From positions 1,860,001 through 1,924,000 of the forward strand of contig NZ_AP014879.1 of NCBI RefSeq assembly GCF_002355735.1: 64,000 bases of DNA, given 5' to 3'. The notes under the pieces are model-generated. The model saw only the letters and a list, made by a program, of their open reading frames with translations, searched no databases and had not been told where the DNA came from. Source of the stretch: Sulfuricaulis limicola (lineage in GTDB: Bacteria > Pseudomonadota > Gammaproteobacteria > Acidiferrobacterales > Sulfurifustaceae). Below are positions 1 through 8,315 of this stretch, piece by piece (position 1 is the stretch's first letter; each line of letters opens with the position of its first letter). Made by a program: the position numbers and the translations under genes.

Positions 1-123
1 GGCATTCCACTGACTTACGAACTGTTCAACCGCCGCGTGCGCTGCCGCGATGATCTCGAGCGCCATCACGGGATTCCGGTGCTGGCGGAATTCGGCGCGC
101 TAACGATGAGGACAACCGCATGA
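1..123 (+). CDS. Chain-length determinant protein (Wzz/EpsF type), C-terminal end only
   Basis: The frame is open from the left edge and ends at TGA 121-123, giving 40 residues. The end contains FNRRVRCRDDLERHHGIPVL. This matches the stretch after the last membrane helix in Wzz/GumC/EpsF chain-length proteins, typically a basic 'R+VR..eDLe..lGlPVLg' segment. Such proteins sit in the inner membrane and set polymer length with a cytoplasmic P-loop partner. That partner is exactly what follows, its ATG overlapping this stop by 4 bases. Most of the gene lies outside the window, so the family call rests on this short match and the context. Confidence 0.6.
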   Translation, partial: GIPLTYELFNRRVRCRDDLERHHGIPVLAEFGALTMRTTA

Positions 124-860
124 ACATAAAAACTGCCAGCCACGGCGCCGTCGATACCAAACACGCATCGCATGGAGGCGCCGATCAGGCCTCGAGGTCC
201 AGGAGCGAAATCACACAGATCGAGAGCATGGTGGAACCCAGTGACCGCTTGATCGTGGCGCACGACCCTTACGACCCGCGCTACGAAAAAATCCGCGCGC
301 TGCGGACCGAGCTGCTGTTGCGACGCGAGTCGGTTGATCGCGCCGACATCGTCGCGTTGTTGAGCCCGTGTCCTGGCGAAGGCCGCTCGCTGCTGGCGGC
401 GGAACTCGCCATTTCCTTCGCGCAAATGGGCCGTCCGACGCTGCTGGTCGATGCGGATTTGCGCCACCCGCAGCAGCATTTGTTTTTCGGCACCGACAAC
501 CGTCAGGGACTGTCGCAGGCGATCGAGTACGGCACAAAACCGCAGCTTCATGCCGTGCGCGGTTTGCCGCGAATGTCGGTGTTGACGGCGGGCGAGGTAC
601 CGGCCAATCCGCTGGAGTTGCTGTCCAGCAGCGCCTTCGCCTCGATGATCGAGGATTGGCGCGACAATTTTGAATTCGTCGTGATCGATACGGCACCGGT
701 CATGCATTTTTCAGACGGACTGGCGGTGGCGAGTCTGGTCGGCCGCGTGCTGGCGCTGAGCCGCGCGCACCATACGCCTTACAAGGACATGCAGGACATG
801 TTGCGGCGACTGGCGGCCACGCGTTCACTGATTCTCGGCGCCGTCATCAGCCATTTCTGA
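120..860 (+). CDS. CpsD/EpsG-type polysaccharide P-loop ATPase (tyrosine-kinase-like)
   Basis: A 246-residue cytoplasmic BY-kinase-like protein that should pair with the chain-length protein just upstream (4-base overlap). A Walker A-type loop lies at residues 86-90 (GEGRS), Walker A' at 108-116 (LLVDADLRH, with Asp111 and Asp113) and Walker B around Asp190 (FVVIDTAPV). The usual Walker A lysine is arginine here (codon CGC at 384-386). The C-terminus (TRSLILGAVISHF) has no tyrosine cluster, although BY-kinases normally autophosphorylate on one. This agrees with EpsG-like partners that regulate chain length without classical kinase activity, or with a degenerate kinase. Family call firm; catalytic activity doubtful. 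Confidence 0.85.
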   Translation: MNIKTASHGAVDTKHASHGGADQASRSRSEITQIESMVEPSDRLIVAHDPYDPRYEKIRALRTELLLRRESVDRADIVALLSPCPGEGRSLLAAELAISFAQMGRPTLLVDADLRHPQQHLFFGTDNRQGLSQAIEYGTKPQLHAVRGLPRMSVLTAGEVPANPLELLSSSAFASMIEDWRDNFEFVVIDTAPVMHFSDGLAVASLVGRVLALSRAHHTPYKDMQDMLRRLAATRSLILGAVISHF

Positions 861-926
861 TTTTCATGCCGGTCCGCCGCATCGCTTTGCCTGGCGCCGG
901 CGCCTCATCCAGAAAAAGCGATAGTT

Positions 927-2360
927 ATGGAACTGACAACATCGAACCCCGCGCAACCCCACGGCATGACGTGGCTGCGAGACGACCGGTATTCCTGGTT
1001 CCTGGCGGGAATGATGTGGGTGCTGATCGTGCTGATGATCGTGCCGGAAGGCTTCGATTATCAGAGGCTCGCCACAGCCAGTGCGCCCAGTTCAGGCGGG
1101 CCCATCAGCCGCATGCTGTGGCTGTTGCTGCTGGCGCTGGGCATCATGATGGTATCCTGGCGCGCGGGTCTGGCCTGGCTGCTGGCGCGCGTGCTGAATC
1201 CTTTTTTTCTCCTTTTCGTCGCGCTCGCGATTGTCAGCGTCGCCTGGTCCATTGACCCAGCCCTGAGCATCCGGCGTCTTATCCGCCTGGGCACGATTGT
1301 GTTGGCCTGTGTCGCATTCGTGTTGATGAGCTGGCACGCGCGACGCTACCAGAACGTCGTACGCCCGATACTTACCATCGTGCTGCTGGGCTCGATCATT
1401 TTTGGTCTCGTGTTTCCAGCGCTCGCCATCCATCAGCAAACCACGCCGGAACTCATCGGCGCATGGCACGGACTCGCGAATCACAAGAATGGCCTTGGCG
1501 CCCTGGCCTGCATTTCTCTGATTTTCTGGTTTCATGCCTGGCTGACCCGGGAGGTCAGATTCCTGCCGGCGTTGACCGGTGGCGCGGTCGCTGTAACCTG
1601 CCTGGTGCTGTCGCGCAGTTCGACATCGCTGGCGGCCACTTTATTCGTGATGGCCGTGCTGCTCGTGCTGTTGCGCTCGCCTCAGGGCCTGCGTCCTTAT
1701 ATGCCCTATCTGGTCTCGATGCTGGTGGCGCTGCTCCTGATATACACCCTCGCTATCCTGAATCTGATCCCGGGGCTGGGAACCCTGATGGCCCCCGTCA
1801 CCGCGCTGACCGGCAAGGACACGTCGCTCACCGGCCGCACTGAAATCTGGACGATTCTTTCCGAGCATATCAGTTACCGTCCCTTCCTCGGCAGCGGCTA
1901 CGCGGCCTATTGGACCGCCGGACCGGTCCCCGGAGCGGACTCGTATGCGTTCGTGTGGCGCATGGGCTCCTTTTATCCCGGATCCGCCCACAACGGCTAT
2001 CTGGAAATCGTCAACGATCTGGGTTGGATCGGCCTGCTGTGCCTGATCGCCTATATCGTCGTGCATATCCGGCAGTCGCTGCAGCTGCTGGAAATCGACC
2101 GCCATCAGGGCGCCCTGTTTCTGGCCCTGTTCTTTCAGCAAGCGATCACGAACCTCTCCGAAACACACTGGTTCAGCGTGCAGAGCGTCGACTTCGTGAT
2201 CATGGCGCTGGCGACGACGGCGCTGGCACGCAGCCTTCTGGAACATCGACTGCGTCTGGTTTTTGGCCAGCCTCAGCCCTCCACGATCGGGACATCCCAC
2301 GGGATGGCCTTACCGCTGGCGCGCGAATCTTTCGATCGCACTCCGGATGGCGGAGCCTGA
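927..2360 (+). CDS. O-antigen ligase/polymerase family membrane protein (Wzy/WaaL type)
   Basis: A 477-residue polytopic inner-membrane protein with about 10-12 hydrophobic helices. Near residues 290-360 there is a large periplasmic loop containing GKDTSLTGRTEIW and, later, SAHNGYLEIVNDLGW. That pattern (a TGR..iW segment followed by a His-Asn-Gly-Tyr element) is typical of the Wzy_C/O-antigen ligase family. Within an exopolysaccharide operon, polymerisation of undecaprenyl-linked repeat units is the likeliest job; ligase activity cannot be excluded. The ATG follows the previous gene by 66 bp, the only sizeable gap in this run of genes, so a secondary promoter could lie there. Confidence 0.85.
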   Translation: MELTTSNPAQPHGMTWLRDDRYSWFLAGMMWVLIVLMIVPEGFDYQRLATASAPSSGGPISRMLWLLLLALGIMMVSWRAGLAWLLARVLNPFFLLFVALAIVSVAWSIDPALSIRRLIRLGTIVLACVAFVLMSWHARRYQNVVRPILTIVLLGSIIFGLVFPALAIHQQTTPELIGAWHGLANHKNGLGALACISLIFWFHAWLTREVRFLPALTGGAVAVTCLVLSRSSTSLAATLFVMAVLLVLLRSPQGLRPYMPYLVSMLVALLLIYTLAILNLIPGLGTLMAPVTALTGKDTSLTGRTEIWTILSEHISYRPFLGSGYAAYWTAGPVPGADSYAFVWRMGSFYPGSAHNGYLEIVNDLGWIGLLCLIAYIVVHIRQSLQLLEIDRHQGALFLALFFQQAITNLSETHWFSVQSVDFVIMALATTALARSLLEHRLRLVFGQPQPSTIGTSHGMALPLARESFDRTPDGGA

Positions 2361-3489
2361 TCTCATGACGCCCGTCAGCGACCGCCCCCAGTACGCAACC
2401 GGCACGATCCCGTCCCTGGATGGCATCCGCGCCATCGCGGTGGCGCTGGTGTTCTTCGCCCACAGTGGATTCGATGCCATCATTCCCGGCGGCCTCGGTG
2501 TCACCATTTTTTTCGTGCTGAGCGGCTACCTCATCACCACCCTCATGCGCATCGAGCACGCCCGCCGCGGCCGCATCAGCTATCGTGGCTTTTACCTGCG
2601 ACGTCTGCTGCGGCTGATGCCGCCTTTGTTCATTGTTGTCGTGGTAACCGGCCTGCTGGCCGCCTTCTCCGTCATCGATGGCGGTTTCACAACGGGCGGC
2701 CTGTTCTCGGCCCTGTTTTATTTCGGCAACTATCATGTGATTGCGAACGACTACCATGGCATGCCCGTGGGTCTCGGCGTGATATGGTCGCTGGCCATCG
2801 AGGAACACTATTATCTTTTTTATCCTCCGCTGGCGGCGCTGTTGCTGCGTGTCGGCCGCGTCGGACTGTCCGTCACCGCGCTCTCGATACTCTGCGTCGT
2901 CGTTTTGGCGTGGCGTTACTGGCTCGTGTTTCATGGCGGCACGGAAGCGCACATCACGATGGCCACCGACACGCGGGCCGACGCCATCCTGATCGGTTGT
3001 ATCATGGCATTGTTGTTCAATCCCCGGCTGGATCCGGTCCCGGCCCCGAAAGCACTCAACGACTTGGGCATCGCCGCGGTCTGCGTCGCCGTGTTGGCAG
3101 GCACTCTGCTGTATCGCGACGAAGTCTTCCGCCTCACGGCCCGCTACACCCTGCAATGCCTGGCGATCGCACCCCTGATCTATCTGGCCGTGGCCCGGGC
3201 GGACCGGCTGCCGTTTCGCTGGTTGAACGCCCGACCGCTCGTGTATATCGGAACGATTTCCTACACCATCTACCTTTCGCATCACGTGATTCTGCTGGGG
3301 CTCGCCAAACACTGGCCGCAGCTGGGCTGGATCGGGCTGACGCTGCTGGGGGCCATCATGACGCTGGCGGTGGCGGAACCGATGCGCCGCTGGGTCGAAG
3401 AGCCCTGCGCCAGGCTGCGCAAACGGCTGCATCGAAAAACCCTCGCGCGCGAGCCGGCGCCGGGCATTCTCCCCGTGGGTGCGCCATGA
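2347..3489 (+). CDS. Acyltransferase 3 family protein (OafA-like polysaccharide O-acyltransferase)
   Basis: A membrane acyltransferase that would add acetyl or another acyl group to sugar hydroxyls of the polymer or its precursors. The start of the domain (SLDGIRAIAVALVFFAHSG, with the family's catalytic His), then GGLGVTIFFVLSGYLITTL, YLRRLLRLMPPLF and WSLAIEEHYYLFYPPL are hallmark segments of Acyltransferase_3, followed by about ten helices. The frame stays open further upstream inside the previous gene, but the domain begins just after the ATG at 2347; another ATG lies at 2365. I use 2347, which overlaps the previous gene by 14 bases. About 380 residues, normal for the family without an SGNH domain. 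Confidence 0.88.
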   Translation: MAEPDLMTPVSDRPQYATGTIPSLDGIRAIAVALVFFAHSGFDAIIPGGLGVTIFFVLSGYLITTLMRIEHARRGRISYRGFYLRRLLRLMPPLFIVVVVTGLLAAFSVIDGGFTTGGLFSALFYFGNYHVIANDYHGMPVGLGVIWSLAIEEHYYLFYPPLAALLLRVGRVGLSVTALSILCVVVLAWRYWLVFHGGTEAHITMATDTRADAILIGCIMALLFNPRLDPVPAPKALNDLGIAAVCVAVLAGTLLYRDEVFRLTARYTLQCLAIAPLIYLAVARADRLPFRWLNARPLVYIGTISYTIYLSHHVILLGLAKHWPQLGWIGLTLLGAIMTLAVAEPMRRWVEEPCARLRKRLHRKTLAREPAPGILPVGAP

Positions 3490-4925
3490 AATGCGCTGAA
3501 GCCATCACGCCGCATGACGTATCTCCGGAAGCGGCCATCAGCGCCATCCTGAGCCACGGCGGGCCGGTTCTGCTCGACCTGGATGAAACACTGTATCTGC
3601 GCAACTCCACCGAGGACTTCATCGATTCGGCGCGTCCGCGCCTGCCGGCGCTGTTGCTGATGAGGATGCTGGATGCCGTCAAACCGTGGCGCTGGACCGG
3701 CGGCGAAACCACCCGCGACGTGTGGCGCGTGCGCCTCATCGCGACATGCTTTCCCTGGACCGTGAAGCGCTGGAAAAACCAGGTTATCGGGCTCGCGAAA
3801 AACTTCACCAACCTGCGTCTGTTGGAAGCGCTGAAAACGCCGGGCACGACGCCGATCATCACCACCGCCGGATTCCAGCCTATCGTCGCCCCGCTGGTGG
3901 CGGCGCTGGGTCTGCCGCAGGCGCAAATAATCGCCGCGCGCCTGTCGAGCTTCGCCGACCGCCGCGATGGAAAACTTCATCTGGTCGTCGGCGCGCTCGG
4001 TGATGACACCGTTCGCCGCGCGCTCGTGCTTACCGATTCGGCGCAGGACCTCACGCTGCTCAATGCGTGCGCCCGCCCATTGCGGGCGGTGTGGCCGGAG
4101 GCGCGTCACCAGCACGCCTTGAGCGGTGTCTACCTGCCCGGTCAGTACCTGACGCATGTCAAACGACCCGGTGCGCGCTATATCGTGCGCGGCATCCTGC
4201 AGGAGGATTTCGCCTTCTGGGTCTTGAGCTCGATAGCACTGGCGGCGCTGCCGCTGCTGCATGTCCTGGGGCTGCTGTTCCTGCTGGTGTCGTTCTGGGC
4301 GATCTACGAGCGCGGCTACGTTGACAATGATCTGATCGCGGCGCGCTTCGAGACAGACCCGAAACTCAGCGCGGCATTTATGGATTCGCCGGTGGCCACA
4401 CCGCGCTGGCAACCGTGGATCTGGGCGTTCGCCTGTGGCGCGATCGCCATTGTTCTGCTGCGCTGGCCGGCAACCCCCGTGCCCATGGACTTCGCCGCAT
4501 GGGCCGCAGTACTGCTGGCGACCCACGGCTGGTTCATGCTGTACAACCGATTTGACAAGGGCGCGCGCGTCTGGATGTTTGCGGGTTTGCAGTTCGCACG
4601 CAGCGCGGCCTTTATCGCGCTGGTGCCGATCGGTCTGATCGGCGCGCTGGCGCTCGGCGCCCATGTCCTGGCAAAGTGGGTGCCCTATTACGTATACCGG
4701 CTCGGCGGCAAGGAATGGCCCGAGGCGCCATTTCATCTGATACGGTTGTTATTTTTCCTGGTATTGGCGCTGTTGCTGGGGTTTTCCCAGGGAATCGCGT
4801 CACTGTTGAGCGGAACCGCGCTGGCGCTGCTGGCCTGGAATTTGTTCAGGGCCCGCCAGGAACTGGCCGCGGCCTTGAAGGCGGCCAGACGTCTGGACCG
4901 GGCCGGCACCCGGCCCCTGCCATGA
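3486..4925 (+). CDS. HAD-family phosphatase domain fused to a polytopic membrane domain
   Basis: A 479-residue two-part protein. The N-terminal half carries HAD motif I as LLDLDETLYLR (about residues 30-40, nucleophile Asp plus Asp+2), motif II-like PIITTAG near 120 and motif IV-like ALVLTDSAQD near 180. The C-terminal half (from about 235) has six or more hydrophobic helices plus the charged segment YERGYVDNDLIAARFE. This layout resembles HAD domains fused to UbiA-like prenyltransferases, but I do not see clear UbiA Asp-rich motifs, so I leave the membrane half unnamed. The ATG overlaps the upstream stop (ATGA). A role in processing a lipid-linked or phosphorylated precursor is inference. 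Confidence 0.65.
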   Translation: MKCAEAITPHDVSPEAAISAILSHGGPVLLDLDETLYLRNSTEDFIDSARPRLPALLLMRMLDAVKPWRWTGGETTRDVWRVRLIATCFPWTVKRWKNQVIGLAKNFTNLRLLEALKTPGTTPIITTAGFQPIVAPLVAALGLPQAQIIAARLSSFADRRDGKLHLVVGALGDDTVRRALVLTDSAQDLTLLNACARPLRAVWPEARHQHALSGVYLPGQYLTHVKRPGARYIVRGILQEDFAFWVLSSIALAALPLLHVLGLLFLLVSFWAIYERGYVDNDLIAARFETDPKLSAAFMDSPVATPRWQPWIWAFACGAIAIVLLRWPATPVPMDFAAWAAVLLATHGWFMLYNRFDKGARVWMFAGLQFARSAAFIALVPIGLIGALALGAHVLAKWVPYYVYRLGGKEWPEAPFHLIRLLFFLVLALLLGFSQGIASLLSGTALALLAWNLFRARQELAAALKAARRLDRAGTRPLP

Positions 4926-5842
4926 ACATCAGCCTGTGCATTGCCACCTACCGCCGGCCGGAACGTCTGGGCGCACTGCTCGATGACCTCGTCAAACAGC
5001 AGCAACTTCCAATAGACGTCGTGGTAGTCGATAACGATGCCGCGGGCAGCGCACGCGCGGTGGTGAAGCGGCGGCGCGAGCTGGGTGCTCCGTTTCCGAT
5101 TCACTACGATATCCAGCCCGTGAAAAATATTTCGCTGACACGCAACCGCACCGTGGCGCTGGCAAACAGCGACTGGATCGCCTTTATCGACGATGACGAA
5201 CGCGCGCCGGCGGGCTGGTTAAAAAAACTGTCTGAAGCCGCTATCCGCTGCAATGCCGATGGCGTGCTGGGTCCGGTCGAGCCGGTCGTACCCGCCAATG
5301 CGCCGGCATGGATCCAGCACGGCAGCTTTTATGAATGGTGGCGAATGAAAACCTGCGCCGTCATTCCTCCCAACAAACTGCGCTTTGGCAACGTGCTGCT
5401 GCGGGGCGCACTTCTGCGCGATACACCGACACCCTTCGATCCGGACTACGGCCTGACCGGCGGCGAAGACGGCGATCTGCTCGGGCGTCTGGTACAGCAG
5501 GGCGCGCGCATCGTGTGGTGCGACGAAGCCATCGTGCACGAGCCGGTCGAAGGCGCACGCCTGTCGTTGCGCTGGCTGCTGCTGCGGGCATTGCGCGGCG
5601 GACAGGACTTCGCGCGACACTGGCTGGCGGGAAGTTATGGACAACTCACGTCGACCGGGCGCGTGCGCCTTTTTCTGCGCGCACTCCTGCAGTCGGCACT
5701 GGCGGCCGGGTTGGCGTTTCTGTCCTGGCCACTCGGCCGACATCGCGCCGTGTATTGGCTGCTGAAGGCTTCAGCCAATATCGGAAAGATAACGATTTTG
5801 CTTGGTTGGCATTACCGTGAATACGGGGGCAAGGACACATGA
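4922..5842 (+). CDS. Family 2 glycosyltransferase
   Basis: A 306-residue GT-A glycosyltransferase. It opens with ISLCIATYRRPERL, continues with VVVVDNDA near residues 33-40, a conserved arginine stretch SLTRNRTVALANSDW, and the metal/nucleotide-sugar binding acidic motif IDDDE near residues 89-93. A later GGEDGDLLGRL (about residues 180-190) fits the acceptor or catalytic-base region. A hydrophobic segment near residue 270 may tether it to the membrane. The start overlaps the preceding stop as ATGA, and the stop overlaps the next start the same way, so translation is probably coupled. It most likely adds one sugar of the repeat unit. Donor and acceptor cannot be read from sequence. Confidence 0.88.
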   Translation: MNISLCIATYRRPERLGALLDDLVKQQQLPIDVVVVDNDAAGSARAVVKRRRELGAPFPIHYDIQPVKNISLTRNRTVALANSDWIAFIDDDERAPAGWLKKLSEAAIRCNADGVLGPVEPVVPANAPAWIQHGSFYEWWRMKTCAVIPPNKLRFGNVLLRGALLRDTPTPFDPDYGLTGGEDGDLLGRLVQQGARIVWCDEAIVHEPVEGARLSLRWLLLRALRGGQDFARHWLAGSYGQLTSTGRVRLFLRALLQSALAAGLAFLSWPLGRHRAVYWLLKASANIGKITILLGWHYREYGGKDT

Positions 5843-7023
5843 CAACCATGATGAACATGATCTTGTTTGTGTTGGCGCTGCCGGCGACCGCGGTGAGTTT
5901 ATATTTGCTATTGTTTACGCTGTTGTCGAGCGCACCACCGGCGACGCTGCGCTCATCGCGACGGCCGCACTTTGATGTCATCGTCCCGGCCCATAACGAG
6001 GCGGCGGTCATCGAAGGCGTCATCGCCAGCCTGCGCCAGCTTGATTGGCCGGCCGACGGCTTTCGCATACTGGTGGTCGCCGACAACTGCACGGATACAA
6101 CCGCGGAGCTGGCGCGCGCCGCCGGCGCCGAGGTGCTGGAACGCCACGATACCCAGCGTCGCGGCAAAGGTCATGCGCTGGACTTCGCTTTCCGGGCGAG
6201 CCAGGTGCACGGTTCGGCCTATGCCGTCGTCGTCGTGGATGCCGACACCCAGGTCTCGCCGAACCTGCTCGAAGCGTTTGCCGCGCGCATTGAGCTCGGG
6301 GCCAAGGTCATACAGGCGCATTATGGCGTGCTCAATGCACAAGCATCCTGGCGCACGCGCCTCATGGCCATTGCCTTGGCTTCGTTTCACCGGGTGCGTT
6401 CGCGCGGACGCGAACGCCTGCAACTTTCCTGCGGCATACGCGGCAACGGCTGGTGCATTACGCACCGGCTGCTGCGCCAGGTGCCGTATCAGGCATACTC
6501 CCTGGCCGAGGATATCGAATACGGAATCGATCTGGGCCTCGCCGGCTTTCGCGTGCACTACGCCGATGAAGCGCAGGTCGCCGCCATGATGGTGACGGAT
6601 GAGCAGGCGGCGCGCAGCCAGCGCCAGCGCTGGGAGGACGGGCGCTGGCAGCTGATCCGTTCCAGGACCCTGCCACTGTTGCAGGCAGCCATGGGTCGCG
6701 GCGGCCGGGTCTGTCTGGATCTGGCACTCGACCTGCTGGTGTTACCCCTGTCCTATGTGGCTCTCAATACCGCAGTGTTGATTGTCCTCGCCGGGATTGC
6801 ATGGTTGTGGGAGCCTTCCATGGAGATCTGGTTATGGCTGGGACTTGGCTGTGGCATGGGCCTGCTGCTCTATGTGTTGCGCGGCTGGCAGCTCAGCAAT
6901 GTCGGCTGGCGTGGTCTCGTGGATTTGTTGCGTGCTCCGTTTTTCGTGCTTTGGAAAGTGCTGCTGATGCTGCGTGCGCGCGGGTCGGTTGAATGGATAC
7001 GCACCAAGCGGGAACAATCGTGA
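5839..7023 (+). CDS. Membrane-bound family 2 glycosyltransferase
   Basis: A 394-residue GT2 enzyme with an N-terminal helix (residues 5-30), a GT-A core starting DVIVPAHNEA, the nucleotide-binding VVVDADT (DAD at 134-136), an EDIEYGIDLGLAG segment containing the catalytic acid, and QRQRW, a QxxRW-type acceptor motif. Two or three helices follow (about 285-370). This resembles processive or membrane-associated enzymes that work on lipid-linked acceptors at the cytoplasmic face. It overlaps both neighbours by 4 bases. Two downstream Met codons close to the start (MTTMMNM) make the exact start slightly uncertain. Confidence 0.87.
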   Translation: MTTMMNMILFVLALPATAVSLYLLLFTLLSSAPPATLRSSRRPHFDVIVPAHNEAAVIEGVIASLRQLDWPADGFRILVVADNCTDTTAELARAAGAEVLERHDTQRRGKGHALDFAFRASQVHGSAYAVVVVDADTQVSPNLLEAFAARIELGAKVIQAHYGVLNAQASWRTRLMAIALASFHRVRSRGRERLQLSCGIRGNGWCITHRLLRQVPYQAYSLAEDIEYGIDLGLAGFRVHYADEAQVAAMMVTDEQAARSQRQRWEDGRWQLIRSRTLPLLQAAMGRGGRVCLDLALDLLVLPLSYVALNTAVLIVLAGIAWLWEPSMEIWLWLGLGCGMGLLLYVLRGWQLSNVGWRGLVDLLRAPFFVLWKVLLMLRARGSVEWIRTKREQS

Positions 7024-8315
7024 ATGATCGCCGTCAGCGGCATTTCGCCTTCGCGCGCCTGCTCAGCAGCGCGGTGGTCAGTCAGGCCGTGCTTTCCGCC
7101 GCCAGTTTTGCCATCGGCCTGATCCTCATTCGCGGCACGACCGATACTCAGTACGGCTATTACATCCTGGCGTCGAGCGCCATTCTCCTGCTGGTTTCCC
7201 TCCAGAACGCGTTTTTCAGCCCTCCCCTGGCAATTCGCCTGACGCGGCTCGATCGCCCGGGACGCGGCGATCTGGTCGGCGGCCTGTATCGCGAGCAACG
7301 GCGGTTGCTGCCGGCGCTCGGCGCCATTACCGTCGTCATGGCGCTCGGCCTGTGGTACGCCCGGGTACTGGACGCCGACACCGCGCCGCTGGTGCTCGCC
7401 ACGGTAGCCGCCACCCTCGCGATCCTGCATCGCGAGTACTTTCGCATGGTGCTGTACGCGCATCGCCGGCCGCATGACGTGCTCCGCACCGACATGTTCT
7501 ATGTCGTGCTGATGGTGGCGGGTGCTTTCGCTGCCACCCTCACGCCGGCGCCGGCGGTAACGGCTGTCCTCACCCTGAGCCTGGCCGCCGTGGTGAGCGG
7601 AATTCTGTTGTCGCGGGCATTGCAGCGTCACGAACCCTGGAACATTCAGGGCGCGCCGGGCATCCTGCAGGAAATTGCCCCGCTCGCCGCCTGGTCCACC
7701 GCGGGCGCGGCGATTCATTGGACCTTCAGTCAGGGGTATATTTATCTGGTCGCCGGCACCCTCGACATCGCCGCCGTGGCGGCGATCGCGGCCACGCGCC
7801 TGCTGATGATGCCCGTGAACCTGCTGTCAACGGGAATCGGCTCGCTCATGCTGCCGCTGGCATCGGGCTGGCTGCATCGACACGGCATTCTGATGTTGCG
7901 ACGTCGCCTGTACCTCTTCGCCCTGGGCCTGGCCGCGGCGACGCTTTGCTACTTCGTCATCCTGTGGTTCTTGCGCGACTGGATTTTCGCCGTTGTCCTC
8001 AAGAAACAGTTCATGCAGCGCGATGCATTATTGCTGCTGTGGGGAGCTGTTTTTCTCGTGATGGCGGTCCGTGGCCAGCTGGTTTATCTGCTGGCGGCAC
8101 AAGGACGTTTCCGCGTCATGTCCCTGCTCACGCTCGTGAGCGCCGTGATAGCGCTCACCGCCAGTTACGCGGGAATGCTGCGGTTCGGGGTGGCCGGCGC
8201 GCTGGCAGGCATGCTGATCGGTGAACTGGTCAACGCGGCCGGTATCGTGATCCTTTCATTCCGCCAGGCGCCGCAACCGCTCGCCGCACAACGTTTTGGT
8301 ACAAGCTCGCCATGA
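7020..8315 (+). CDS. Wzx-like polysaccharide flippase (MOP superfamily)
   Basis: A 431-residue integral membrane protein with about 12 predicted helices and short polar loops, typical of Wzx/MATE-type exporters of lipid-linked repeat units. Early QYGYYILASSA and the even helix spacing fit the family; there are no catalytic motifs to test. I chose the GTG at 7020 because it forms a GTGA overlap with the previous stop, matching the ATGA overlaps at most other junctions of this operon. A start at 6993 would add nine residues inside the neighbouring gene. It would supply the flipping step between the glycosyltransferases and the polymerase encoded at 927. Confidence 0.82.
   Translation: MNDRRQRHFAFARLLSSAVVSQAVLSAASFAIGLILIRGTTDTQYGYYILASSAILLLVSLQNAFFSPPLAIRLTRLDRPGRGDLVGGLYREQRRLLPALGAITVVMALGLWYARVLDADTAPLVLATVAATLAILHREYFRMVLYAHRRPHDVLRTDMFYVVLMVAGAFAATLTPAPAVTAVLTLSLAAVVSGILLSRALQRHEPWNIQGAPGILQEIAPLAAWSTAGAAIHWTFSQGYIYLVAGTLDIAAVAAIAATRLLMMPVNLLSTGIGSLMLPLASGWLHRHGILMLRRRLYLFALGLAAATLCYFVILWFLRDWIFAVVLKKQFMQRDALLLLWGAVFLVMAVRGQLVYLLAAQGRFRVMSLLTLVSAVIALTASYAGMLRFGVAGALAGMLIGELVNAAGIVILSFRQAPQPLAAQRFGTSSP

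Noticed and set aside
2784-3485. An upstream extension of the HAD-membrane gene
   Set aside because: The extra 234 codons overlap the acyltransferase gene in another frame and look non-coding; the ATG at 3486 gives the ATGA overlap seen elsewhere in the operon.
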